Shown in pieces: positions 35,744 to 47,385 of a stretch of DNA of 64,000 bases. This DNA comes from Epiperipatus broadwayi (lineage: Eukaryota; Onychophora; Udeonychophora; Euonychophora; Peripatidae): assembly GCA_028023455.1 (NCBI GenBank), contig JAQFVV010012509.1, positions 870,001 through 934,000 of the forward strand. The letters run 5' to 3'. The number at the start of each line of letters is the position of its first letter. The stretch's first letter is position 1. The notes beneath the pieces are model-generated. The model ran no database searches, was not told where the DNA came from, and worked only from the letters and a program-made list of their open reading frames with translations. The position numbers were made by a program, and so were the translations under genes.

Positions 35744-37001
35744 TCATAATAAAATAAAAGAAAGCTTTATAAATAGAAAATATTAACCCAAGGATAGAGA
35801 GCAAAATGTTGAGTATATTTAAACACGTTAAAGAAATACATAATGAAGTTATGTGAAATATAAGAAAAACATTTTTAAATAGCTATAGCATGTTAGTTAT
35901 CACAAGAGCTCTTGGGTTAATTTAGGGTTACCTCTGGAGAAGCATTTTAGGTAGATTGATGGTCGGCAGGTTTTTATATAATTTAACAGCAAAATCTGGA
36001 AATGTTCATATTTTTTGCAGCAGCAGCAGTTCCGGGGTTCCTTATGTGATAACTTCCAATGGTATACGGCAGCATATGACCATTTCGGAGAGAAATAGCC
36101 TTCTTGCACTCTACTCTGTCATGTCAAGATTTACAAATTACTACAATAATTTTGGTTAGACATATTAGACCTCAGAATGATTTCTCTTAGAAACATTAGA
36201 AGAACTAACTCCAGGACAAAAGAAAACCCTTCTTCTTATAGTAAACTTTAACAATAGAACTGCCCTGGAGCATTACAAAAATATATCGGACTTATCAGCT
36301 GTAATTAAATCCATCCGAATGTCTAAAGGAATTCAACATTAATTAATTTCTTTTGTTACTTTCCCTGTCGACATTCGAATTACAAACTAGATTTAATTAA
36401 AAATTACTTTTATTAATTAAAGAAAACCTTAAGTGGACATCTGCTGTTTTTAGATAAACTTATATAGTATTAACTAATTAAACTATTGTCCATCATTTAT
36501 TTTAACAGAAATATTTGGAATAACTTTTATTAAATTAAAGAAAATGATTTTACTTTTTAAATTGCAATATTTGAATCTATTTACTAAACGAATATTTACT
36601 AAATGAATTTTATTTTAAATCAAAATATATTACGACAGTAATATATTTGTAAATAGATTCAAACAAAATAACTTTAACAATTTATAATTTTGATATGTTT
36701 AAAATGCATATCATAGTGTGTGCGCAATTACGACTTATATAACCTACTTTTTAATAAATCAAAATTATGTGAACATATACATAATCTATAATCTTTTATT
36801 TATTTGGGAATGACTTATATATATAATACGAGCATTGTACTCGTGGTTTAAAATTAGGCGGGATTTTCGGTATATAAGCGTATTGCAGACACACTACGAT
36901 AGATTGGGGTTCAAACTAAGGTATGAGGTAGGAAATAGGTGAGAAAAGATGAAACGAAGGTCTGCAAAGCAGACCTTACTGTTTCAATATATATATATAT
37001 A
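35744..37001 (+). other. Orphan coding-like patches beside the 34.3 kb element
   Basis: Two open patches on the + strand do not look random: 35956-36159 (67 codons, containing CSSSSSGVPYVITSNGIRQH) and 36180-36342, which reads LEELTPGQKKTLLLIVNFNN and later HYKNISDLSAVIKSIRMSK before a stop. The two are in different frames, and neither matches a family I know. At 36958-36981 AAGGTCTGC-AAA-GCAGACCTT is a perfect hairpin. A TATA-like TATATAAGCG sits at about 36873. This could be the internal or LTR part of the adjoining element. Confidence 0.3.
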
Positions 37002-40000
37002 AAGTTAAAATAATATTTTAATAATATACATCTCTAGAGAGAAATATTTATGCTTTGAAATATTATTTATCCTCTGGATATGGAAACTAATTTGTAACAT
37101 ACACTTTTATATTCTTTACAATCAAGCTGTAAAACTCTTATGTAAGCAATTAACACTTCTTAAGATAAAACAAAGGAAAGAGCATATAATTAATTTTAAT
37201 GTTTTTTTATTTTTTCATTTTAATTTTCTCTTTTGTTTATTTATATCTATATTTAGAAACATTATCACTTAGACTTTGTGTTGATCCCATAAATGTCTAC
37301 TTGTCTGTCTGTGAAATAAGCAATTAAGATATTGATCTTGGTCCAAATACCACATTCCTATGTTTTATCTTGTATATTATATATACATAATACTATTGGC
37401 TATAATATTTGGTAAATCAGCAAGAACAGTGCTTAAATTATAGTTGAAGAAATACCAAAATATTAAGATTATGCTTTCTTTTATAATATTTAGATCCTTT
37501 GAAGTTTGTTTTCATTTCTCAGTTTCCTATCTGCCATGAGAAATAATTCTTATAATTCATTAACTTATATTCAAAGTTTAGTTTGGGTAAATAAGTAATT
37601 TTATATTCTCTATTTTGAAGATTCTGTTATTCAGAATTTTTTTTTATTAAGAATGTTTACTATCTTGTGTCACAAGATTGTAGTAATTACCACTTTGTGG
37701 TAGATTTTCATCTGAATTTTCAGAGATCTTACAAATATATTTGATTTTTTATGTTTTAATTTATACAAATAGAAATGTGTGATCTGTATTAAGTATTGTT
37801 TGTACTGGCATGTTGCTTTGTTTGATACTTTTATGGCAGAAAAGTATTTATTTGTATTTAGCAGGTTTTTAAATTCCACCTACATCTTTGAGATTTGATC
37901 AAGACTGATAAGTCTTATAGAGATTCACAATTTTTTATAGTTGTATGATTGACCTTTTTAACTTCTTATTCTTACCTTTTTCTGCAGAGTTTAAGACAGA
38001 ATAATATTAACAAGTTTAAATAAGAATGTTTGAAATATGATTTGCATCCTGGATTATAAGGAGAGAAAAAATCTTTTGGATTGTATTATGAAAGTTGGTA
38101 CAATATCATTCTTTCTCGGAGCAATTTAGTAATATTTAATAGACAAAAGTGGGCTCATGAAAAAAATGGAAATGAAAATAATCAGGAATTATGTATCTGG
38201 TATTAGGAATTTAACAATCTGGCAATTATTTTTGAGAAGCAACACATACAGGCATTATGAATATAGAAAGAACCAGGTACCAAGATATGCCTATAAAGGA
38301 TTGACTTCTCTGTATTATTACTAACAATGCTTATTAAATATCTAAAAAACACACCCAAGAAATATTTTTATTCTATTCTCAATAAGAAATCTTCAGAAAA
38401 AAAAACTCTACAAGCTAAATTCCACACATCATACAACACCTTGATAGCAATAAATTCCAGCACTTGGTTTTTATAACTATCATTTAGTAATCGTAATTTT
38501 CAGAATGATTTTTATCCCATTGAATTTTTTTCCATGCATCATTATATACAATAAGTATACTCTGGGGTTCATTGTCACAGTTATTACAAAATCATTGGTA
38601 AATATTCTATGAAACATAGATTTAAACTAGGTCCATTAACCATTCTCATTGCCCTTATATAAATGCAATCATTAAACACATCTGATTTATTTCTCTTGAG
38701 CTTTCCTAGAAAAAGTGATCAAATTTCAAAATGTTTGATCTTTGATTAGTTAATTATATCAACATTATAGTAATTCCAAAATTGCACAATTTATATACTT
38801 ATATCATTTTATCCCTCATGTGTCTACTTATTGCTTTTTTCATATTTAAAAATATTTATATATTATTATTTAATAACTATATATTTTATGATTATGACTT
38901 GCCTTTTTTTTATCACATTTATTTGAAATTTTTCTATATCGTATTGAAACTCTTAAATATTATATTTTGATTTGTCCACAATCTTTCCATTTATTTTAGA
39001 TTCCTGTCTACTCTCTGCATCACTCTGAATTTCTCCCATGGTTCTTATATCTGCATTAAATCAACTTGACAATCTTCTTTAGTTTTTTCATTAATTTGAA
39101 TTTCTTTCACAGCCGTTTCATCAGTTTTACATTCTTATGTCAATTTTAGACTCCTCATGACTTCTTTAATTTTTTGTTCGGGGGGGGGGGTCAATATTTT
39201 CTCTCATTTGCTCTATCTTTGTGTATCTTTTCTGTAAATTTTTCCATCTTCTTTCATCATTAATTAATAAATTGGTGTATGGTCATTTCTTTCTCTAATC
39301 TTTATTAAATCATTTTTTGGTTTATTTTATTACTCTTGTTGGATCATTCATTTTCTATTCCTCACATGTTCTTTTCATATACATCTTGGCTTCAATTATT
39401 TAAATATTTAAAATTATAAAATAATTTTTTAGGATTTGCCTAACTTTTTTAAAAATTGAGTGCCGCTTTTTCTCAATTCTTCATTTTGCATATATAATGA
39501 TTAATTATAATCAATTACAATTGCTCTTTTAGCCTTCAGATATTTAGTTAATTTTAAAATAAAAACTCTTCATTTTTTCCTTCCTAAACACGAAAAATAT
39601 CAGCTCATCACAGTGGGCTTCCAAATATATAGCAGGAAAAAACTGCATGAAGTCATATGTACTTTTACCACATATTGATGAACCAAATATATATTACATT
39701 ATAATGGAAATAAAGCTAAAGAGGAATGAAGATCACATACATTGGTAAAGTGCGTGCGTGTGTGTGTGGAAAGAGACAGAGAGAGACTATTGTCTGGAAA
39801 GAATAAGGAGCTAGCGATTTTATTTAATATATATATATTTTAAAATTACTAAAAAAATTTAATTAAGAAAGAGTTTTTATCTACACACATGCATATATAT
39901 CTTACAAAATATTTGGATGTACTATGAATATTAAATGCATTATTTTATAATTCTATTATGAATTTAATTGAAGATATATTATTGACATGTATTTGGAATA

Positions 40001-40069
40001 TGTCATGCAATGAAGTCAGACATTAATGGAGATGAAATATTACTTGAGGATTCGATTTTTTTTTTTTTT

Positions 40070-40389
40070 TCATATAAATGTTGTTAATCATGGGTGAAAA
40101 TGATGATCCCATAGCCATTCCTTGGTTCTTATGGAAGAATTCCATGTTGGATTGAAAATATGTTATTTACCTAATTGAAATGTTAAGAGTATCATTATAC
40201 TATTAATATGAAGACTTGTTCTGATTTGCTATTATATTCGTTTGACCTTTTTCTTACAATCATCAATTCTTTATTATTGAATGCATTTGTGGACAAACTT
40301 TCCATATCATCACTTACAAAAATATCAGTTATTTTTATTTTCATATTCTTTATTAACTCTACAAAGCGCTTAGAATTTCTGCTCTTACT
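40070..40389 (-). pseudogene. Penelope-like RT fragment (PLE 4)
   Basis: The minus-strand frame from 40389 down to 40195 reads RFVELIKNMKI, then FVSDDMESLSTN (RT motif A with its Asp; Phe before it replaced by Asp). Further left, at about 40080-40150, EFFHKNQGMAMGS and SFSPMINNIY encode the palm segment with the GMAMGS box (40104-40121), typical of PLEs. Its RT entry end is cut exactly where a solo LTR begins, and the downstream catalytic YVDD-type box is not visible. Same family as the copies at 27.8-31.0 kb. Confidence 0.82.
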
Positions 40390-40850
40390 TGTAACGGACG
40401 GTCTACTATGACTGGATTCGCACTTGCCCACACACCAGATGTAACAGATGGGAAAATAACTTGTGGACTGTTATACTATGCAGATGTAGCAATCTGGAGA
40501 CTATGACTCAATGAGCCCTGATTTATTGCCCCTGGTGACACAGTTTGCAAAGACCTACCAGGCTTGGAAGGGGAAAACGTTGCATCTAACTACGGTCGGA
40601 CCTTGGGTCTTTGGGTAGAATGCAAATGCAGATCTGATGAAATGCTTAACCAATGATTTCATGCACTTTAATTGACTAGCTCTATTCCTATTTAATAATA
40701 TCAAATGCAATTTAGGTTAGTTCATCCACTTTCGCCCCTTTCCGATTCCATTATGCCCTAATATTCGAACCCAGAGAGAATATTACTTTTGACTCCCTTA
40801 ACAGGTGTGAATGGATACGCGGCAATTCCTGCCCCTATATATAGGTTACA
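40390..40850. mobile_element. Solo LTR-like element, 461 bp
   Basis: It starts TGTAACGGACGG and ends ATATAGGTTACA, i.e. TGTAAC...GTTACA inverted hexamers with TG/CA termini, as in Gypsy-class LTRs. It contains CG-rich stretches unlike its flanks. The left flank is PLE 4, the right flank is not PLE. Only ACT is repeated at the two junctions (40387-40389 and 40851-40853), shorter than the usual 4-5 bp duplication, so a clean insertion is not proven. No internal region or second LTR was found nearby. Confidence 0.55.
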
Positions 40851-43800
40851 ACTAGCACTTATTATATTTGTTTTACTTTACAACTTTTATATGATAAGAA
40901 AAATAGATGTGTGTGCATGCATAATTGTTTATAAACTGTGGAATGTCAGGACAACTCAATAAACCAGAGACTGGAATAATATAAACTCTTAAACATTTAT
41001 TGACAATGATAAATAACATAAAGTATAATAACAATAGTAATGATAAAAAAAAATAATATACATGTGTCACATGTGAACTTCTACCATTCTCTTAACTAAT
41101 AATTCTCCAGATTCATCCCTTTTACCCCATGGTAGAAATCCATCTATGTCACTCATTCTTTACAAATCATAACTATATAGAAAAATAAACATTAATAATT
41201 TAAAATAATTGAGATGCTGGCTAGCTAAATTATATATTTACTGATTTTCACAATCTATTTAATTTAAGTTCCCCTAATTTATATATATGATAGATATAGA
41301 AATTAATACTAGTTGATTAATCAGTCATACTGGAAAAACATATATACAGGGTTAATCAACAAAATAAAACAAAAGATGTATTCTGTATCTAGTGTTGCAA
41401 TTTAATGTATAAAAATAAATGTAGAGAATCTTACCTTACTATTCACATGGATAACCTGGTGTGAAGCAGGGGGGTTGACCTAGATTTTATTTACAATGAA
41501 ATTGAAAAATATTTAAGTGAATTATCCCCCCATTTCTTCTTTGCTAATTCTGAAAAATGAGGCTTCTAGCATCAGAGTGTGAAAATACAACATAGATAAT
41601 AAAAAATTAAAAAATAAAACAAAAATTTACAACATTAATTTCTTGATTAAAATTGTAGTTGGAACAAAGTTCATAAAAAATCATCCTAATAGAAGTAGTA
41701 GTTGATAGTTAGGCATGTTGTTCTCCAAAAGCAGCTTCACTTAGTAAATCATTTTCCTTAGCAAAGATAGATAGGTACAATGGTGTCTCATGTAGTTGTG
41801 TACGGTAAACACCTTGATCCTTAATTGATTCACCATTAAATATTTCAATGCTTGTTTACTTTGGACTGCAGGCATCCTCTTGTATGTTTTACAATAAAGT
41901 AGAAAAATAATTAAATAGGGGTTAATGAAGCTGTTGGGAAATAACATGATGCACAAAAGCATGTTTTGCTTTAGCCCATATTTATCTTAAAGTACCATTG
42001 AATAATTATTTATAATCATAAATTTATGTTAAATAATATAGAAGCACTTTATATATATATATATTAAAAGAGTTATTTCATTTTTGCTTCCTATTTTCAG
42101 CAGACTTAATTTTCATTTTTTTTTTTGAAAAGATTTAAAATATTAAAAATTATTCCAACGACTTTCAAAACATATGATTTAATTATCTCGAAATTTATAA
42201 ATCATTCTTACTTTTTTCTCTCACTTTCTTCCTTCTGAATTTGACAAAATTTAAGTTACAGTATTTGACTTTAAAAATTTCTATGATTCAAATAAAAGAA
42301 GAAACAAAACTCCATTTTACCGTTCGAATTTTTAATTTAACTGCTGTATATTGTTATAGCTGGAATATTATTGACAAGAAGAACGATTTGTAAAAAGTTT
42401 CTGTTTTTATACAGTTCGTGTGTAGATCTCCTGAAACGCTTAGATTTTTAACTGCTTATTGTTTAAATACATTTCATTTATTACAGATAAAAAATAGAAT
42501 AATAAAATCAGTTTTATTTTCACACACGGCCACCTAACTTGACCTCAGGCTATCCCTGAGTCATTTGACTATAAATTAATATTCAATTTTAAATTTAAAA
42601 ATATATATATACATTACAGTTTATTAATTAAATAGTGTATATATACTGTCCCAAGGCCAATTTGGCACATGTATATAAAATAATTTTGTCAAAAAAAAAA
42701 GTATTAAAATAAAAATCTTTCGCAAAAGAGTTTGAAATAAAAGTTGAAAAATCATTGATTTAAAGTGGGAAGGGGGGTTGCTTAAAATTAAACTGAAGGT
42801 TTTATAAAAAGGAAGTAAAGTGTTTATTATTATTAGTTGAAATACAATTTAAAAGGTTTAAATATATATATAAATCTCTTCATTTAAATTAAAGAAGAAA
42901 AATAATCTTAAAACTATTTTTGATTTTAGAATAGTAAAATATATATATATGTGCGTGTGAATGTAAATAAATGTAAGCTGTTAAAAAGAGATATAATAAA
43001 TGCGTGTTAAAATCGTATTGAAAAAGACATGAAAATAAATATTGAAATGAAATATATTTAAAAACACAGGGGTGGGCTACTAAAGATATAAAAACAACAC
43101 GTTTTGAAATAGCTACTACTAATTAAACAATCGTCAAAAACACGTCATAGGATTAATTACCAATGGAATTCGACAACAGATATTTGCCGGAGGATATTAC
43201 ACGGACAACACATCGCAGGTATTAATAGACTTTTTTTTATCGGACAATTAATGGAGAGTAGTTTTTTCAGTCTAGTTTGCAGTGACAGTCTTGTGCAATT
43301 TCTATTATGTATCAAGAAACAAAAATGCATTGTTGAGCAGCTTTTGGAAATATATGCTCATGCTTCAGCCTTTTTATCCAACAAGATCATCAAAACCTGC
43401 CTGTGAAATAATGTCTGCATAACAACTCAGAAATCCTCTGTCAGACGTTCAACTGTCTTCAAGAATAAAACCAATGGATTCGCATAAAATCTCTTCAAGA
43501 AACGTCCAAATCTAACCGGTTAGATATAATCCATCAGAAGCAGCCAACAATAAGCAATATCCACGTTCCAAAAATCCTAGGTAAACATTTATTTATTATC
43601 ATTTATACGTAGTAGCCACCGCTGTAATTTGTTAATCCTACCGAGTAAAGTAATTTGAACTCTTAAGCATGCATAAAATGAACTATTGATATGCGTGTGT
43701 GGGAATGTGAGATAATTTAACGATGTCACATATTTTTTATGCTTTTCACCAGATATATGTCATAATGTGTTAATTTAAAAATGTGCATGTATTAAATTAG

Positions 43801-44289
43801 ATTATCAAGATGTTTAAATTTAGTAAATTAATGTTGGTTTATAAATTATGTTTAAAACTTAATTAATGTTGATTAAAATAAATTGTCTTCAAACTTAAAC
43901 TTTATTTGTCGGTCAATTCTTTCCTCCAATAATTTTGTATAATTTTGTTATTGAATTAAAATTAGACTGAGCTAGTTTTAGGGAATGTTTCGAGCGCTGG
44001 ATTATGAGCCTACTGCCCGAATACGTTAGTCCTTGGACTAGCTGGCGCCCGGGGGTTTACTCTGAAACAAATAAAGTATTTGGATAGTAGGGGTTTGAAT
44101 CTAGCAGCCGAGGTGGGCCATTGTTGATAGTTAAAGCTATCAATAAGATCTCCCATTTTGCTCGAACGTGCCGGCTCATTCACGTAACATTTATAAGATT
44201 ATAAATGTATTATGAAGGAGTTTGAAACCGGTCAAAACTTATATATACGTATAAGTAAGTGGTTTCAGCGGTTCGACCCGGTTCATAAA

Positions 44290-44308
44290 TGGCTTTCCCA
44301 ACGTTTGG
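44290..44308 (+). other. Primer-binding site candidate
   Basis: TGGCTTTCCCAACGTTTGG begins with TGG, complementary to a tRNA CCA end, and resembles the TGGCGCCCAACGT pattern common after Gypsy 5' LTRs. The cognate tRNA was not identified. It confirms the 5' LTR boundary and the + orientation. Confidence 0.6.
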
Positions 44309-44697
44309 AGCTGGATCTAAGGAACAATAGTAATCAAATACTGTCTTTCTTGTTTGACAAATTTTTTATAGAAAAGCGAAATTACGTACGTAAAGTGGTA
44401 TTAATTTTAAAAAAAAGAATTGACCGAAACCTTTTTTTTTTTCTTTAAATGAAGAGAGATTTATGCTATTTACATTAGTTGAAATAAATTATTATGTTAA
44501 ATCAGAGACAGTTGGGTTTTTGGGCAGAGTTAAGCATTGAGATCGGGTAGAGATAAATGGACAAAGAAGGGGTGGAGTCAGCATGTATTTCCAGTTTAGA
44601 AAGAAAGAAATAAAATAGAAATTAGTAAACTTATGAGAGTGAATAAAATATAATATTAAAGAAAAATAATATAAAAAAGTAAAGTTCAAAATTATAA

Positions 44698-45381
44698 ATG
44701 ATAAGAAATAAAGCCAAAATGGAGGCTCAAGGTAAAAATATAGAAAATATTCCTGACAAGGAAAAAAGGGAAATCATAGCTTTATTAACTTGCATGTTCG
44801 AAAAACAAAAAGAAACAGCCGAAGAATATAAAAAAATAGCCGAAGAGCTTAAAAACCAAAATAATGAAATGAAGAGTAAATTGGAAGGGCAAGCTGAAAT
44901 GCTTGAAAAGTTAAAGGACCAGATCGAAGTGGGCCAGAATAAAATAAAAGAAGAAATTAGGGAAGAAATAGAAGAAATTAAAACACAAGTAGAGAATAAA
45001 ATAGAGACTGCTTACCAAGCAATAGAAAAAAATAAGATAGAAGATAGAAAAATAATTGAAGAAATAAAAGTTGAAGTTACAAATTTAACTGTAAAAGTAA
45101 ATCAAATAAATCGTAGTCAAAAAATCCCACAAACTGAAATAAAAAAGCCAGACCAGCTGAGTGCGAACATGCACATTACAAATAACTCCATGAGTCATCC
45201 TCAGAAATACATTTATAAAAAAATTCAGATGATTTACAAAGGCCCATATAGTATAGTCCATCAAACTGACTTCAATGCCTTTGTGATAGCCAAAGGTAAT
45301 ATAGAAAAAGGAACGTTTAACACCAGGTCACTAAAGTTATTTGGAGAGCCTAATATTAAAGAACCACCAGACAAAAATTAA
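44698..45381 (+). CDS. Coiled-coil protein with integrase-like GPY/F tail (LTR element ORF)
   Basis: Intact 227-codon ORF, the only convincing one in the element. Residues about 10-135 form a long charged coiled coil (EEYKKIAEELKNQNNEMKS, then GQNKIKEEIREEIEEIKT), of the kind at the N-terminus of some Gypsy-class Gag proteins. After a polar linker, residues about 170-215 read KIQMIYKGPYSIVHQTDFNA, then GTFNTRSLKLF. This looks like the GPY/F module at the C-terminus of LTR-retroelement integrases (aromatic-x-GPY...N-A-(Y/F)-(L/V)...G.(Y/F)N...LK.(Y/F)). The protein would then be a Gag start joined to an integrase end, created by loss of everything between. The start could instead be Met-8 (44719), whose AAAATGGAG context is better. 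The absence of stops suggests recent origin or selection. The GPY/F call is an inference from motif, not an alignment. Confidence 0.7.
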   Translation: MIRNKAKMEAQGKNIENIPDKEKREIIALLTCMFEKQKETAEEYKKIAEELKNQNNEMKSKLEGQAEMLEKLKDQIEVGQNKIKEEIREEIEEIKTQVENKIETAYQAIEKNKIEDRKIIEEIKVEVTNLTVKVNQINRSQKIPQTEIKKPDQLSANMHITNNSMSHPQKYIYKKIQMIYKGPYSIVHQTDFNAFVIAKGNIEKGTFNTRSLKLFGEPNIKEPPDKN

Positions 45382-45574
45382 AAATATGTAATCTGACGGA
45401 TTCGCCGGCTTGACCTATTTATTAACGACCATGGACTCGGAATAATGGAAAACGTTTAACAAAGTTTAAGGAAATAAATGTAAAAACAAGTATCAAGATA
45501 GTTTGAATAATTAAAAATGATTAAAGTTAGTCTTAATAAAATAAAATAACAATCTCAGAGTTTAAAATGTCAAA

Positions 45575-45866
45575 GCATCTATAAAACAATTTATGTCAAA
45601 ACCCTCGATTATGTCATCGATTATATTGATATCCCATCTCATAAGTCTAGAACATAGCGGAGCGTGACGCAAACAAAATAAATGTGTATTCAAGCAAAAT
45701 GAAAATGTTTTTTTTTTAAAAAAAAAAAAAAAAAAGGGAGAGTAAAAATAATAAAACAATTTAGGTCAAAACCCTCGATTATGTCTTATCGATTATATTG
45801 ATATCCCAGCTCATAAGTCAAACAAAATAAATGTGTAAATCAAATTAGACAAGCAAAATGAAAATG

Positions 45867-45898
<32 letters not shown>

Positions 45899-45907
45899 AG
45901 TAAAAAT
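45575..45907. repeat. Tandem duplication of about 165 bp in the LTR element
   Basis: Both units contain AAAACAATTTA(T/G)GTCAAAACC, CTCGATTATGTC, ATTGATATCCCA(T/G)CTCATAAG, CAAACAAAATAAATGTGTA and AAGCAAAATGAAAATG, ending in T/A homopolymers and AAAGGGAGAGTAAAAATAA. Units start near 45578 and 45752. The second lacks about 20 bp (AGAACATAGCGGAGCG) present in the first. Non-coding. Confidence 0.9.
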
Positions 45908-47371
45908 AACGCTTTAAAAATAAAAATGAAATAAATAAGTGTATAATGAAAGTATTAATGAAAATAAAATATTATCAAATAAAATTAAAAAAAAAAAAAG
46001 TGTATTAAATTAGGATTGAGGTGTGTGCGAGTATTTGGGCAAAGAAATTAAAAGTTGGTTTAAATCAGCACAAAATCTATCTGTGTGTTTGAATTGCCTT
46101 ATACTTTGCTGCCTGCTTCTCTTAATATGACATTTATCACCTAATAATGAAAATAAAAACTAAAAATGCACTCTAGAAAAAGAAGAATTTGAAGTGGTCA
46201 ATACTTAAAAAAAGTGATCAACGCACATATTAATTAAGAAAAATGTTCATAAATAAATAAGTAGGTCAAATAGTTAAAATAAAATCGATAAAATCAAATT
46301 AAATAAATAAGTGTAAATATATCTGTAGTAAATAATAATAAAAAGTGACTCGTGATAAACTAATAGATTTTTTTTTTTTTTTGGAATACACGCACATAGA
46401 TAAAAAAGTTGAGTAAGGGTTGAAAATAATATTCGAGATTAGATTAATATAAATCAATATGAAAACTGATGTCCATGGTAGTTTAGAATAATATTGTGAG
46501 ATTAGATTAATACAAATGTTAGAATAATGAATTTAAAAATAATGTTGTAAGATTAGTAATAAAAATATAAAGTCAATCTAAGGTGTATTAAGAGTGTGTA
46601 AGTATACATGTTTATACATGCGCACATACACTGGTAATATTCGGTAAATACGATACTTCATGATGCGTATCTTAAATGTATTTATCCAGATATCCTTTTA
46701 GGTTATGTTCTTGGCACTGCTGCACCTCATGATGCGTGCAAAAAGGGATTTATTTATTATAGATTCCCTGTAAGCAAGTCCAGTAATAACTCGATATCTA
46801 GAATATTAGTAGGTGTAGAATTATGCTGCACGTATACACATGTGTAGGAATTTATCTATAGCAAAAGGGAATGAGGGTAGTATAGAAATAAGTTTAGTTA
46901 AGGATAAGTTTAAAACTGCCGACTGGATAAGTTTTAGTACCCGTAACGGACTTGTCAGGGATCATTCCTTTTTCCAAAGCGTAAATCGAAAATGGACAGT
47001 TGAAAATTCCTGCCATTTCGCAGCGACCCTTTCTTTTTCCAAGTCCAGTCAAGAGAATCGGCAAATGAAGTTTCGATTTTATACACGTGTAAGTCGGTGT
47101 AAGTCAGCGAATCTGCTTCCGCGTCGTTTCCAAAAGATCCCTGTGCCACAAAATTAGTTTGTCCCGGTGGTCGTTATCCATGATTTAGATCATTGTGAGC
47201 AATGTATTCGGCATAGATAGAAGGAAAGGATAGTTAAAACAGATTGCCCTTTGTATGTTAAGTAAAAGATATTAAAAAGCTAACTTAGAACAATTATAAA
47301 TTAATAAATCTTTAGAGTCAAGTATTAAAATTGCAAGAGATAAAATGGTCAAAAATGACGCATTTTACTCT
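45908..47371 (+). other. Internal non-coding region of the LTR element
   Basis: No pol domains are readable on either strand. A 105-codon open frame at 46840-47157 lies in a CG-richer patch but shows no motif. The phrase TCATGATGCGT occurs twice (about 46661 and 46728). Sequence of this kind in non-autonomous elements may serve packaging or dimerisation, but nothing here proves that. Confidence 0.5.
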
Positions 47372-47385
47372 AAAACAGAGGGGGG
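47372..47385 (+). other. Polypurine tract
   Basis: AAAACAGAGGGGGG immediately precedes the TGT that starts the 3' LTR, as expected for plus-strand priming in LTR retrotransposons. Confidence 0.75.

Noticed and set aside
36958-36981. Perfect hairpin as a transcription terminator or miRNA precursor
   Set aside because: A 9-10-bp stem with a 3-nt loop is too short for a miRNA precursor, and intrinsic terminators of this kind do not apply to Pol II genes. Kept only as a structural note.
46840-47157. 105-codon frame as a second protein of the LTR element
   Set aside because: No motif, and a comparable frame exists on the opposite strand. Treated as non-coding until sister copies are compared.
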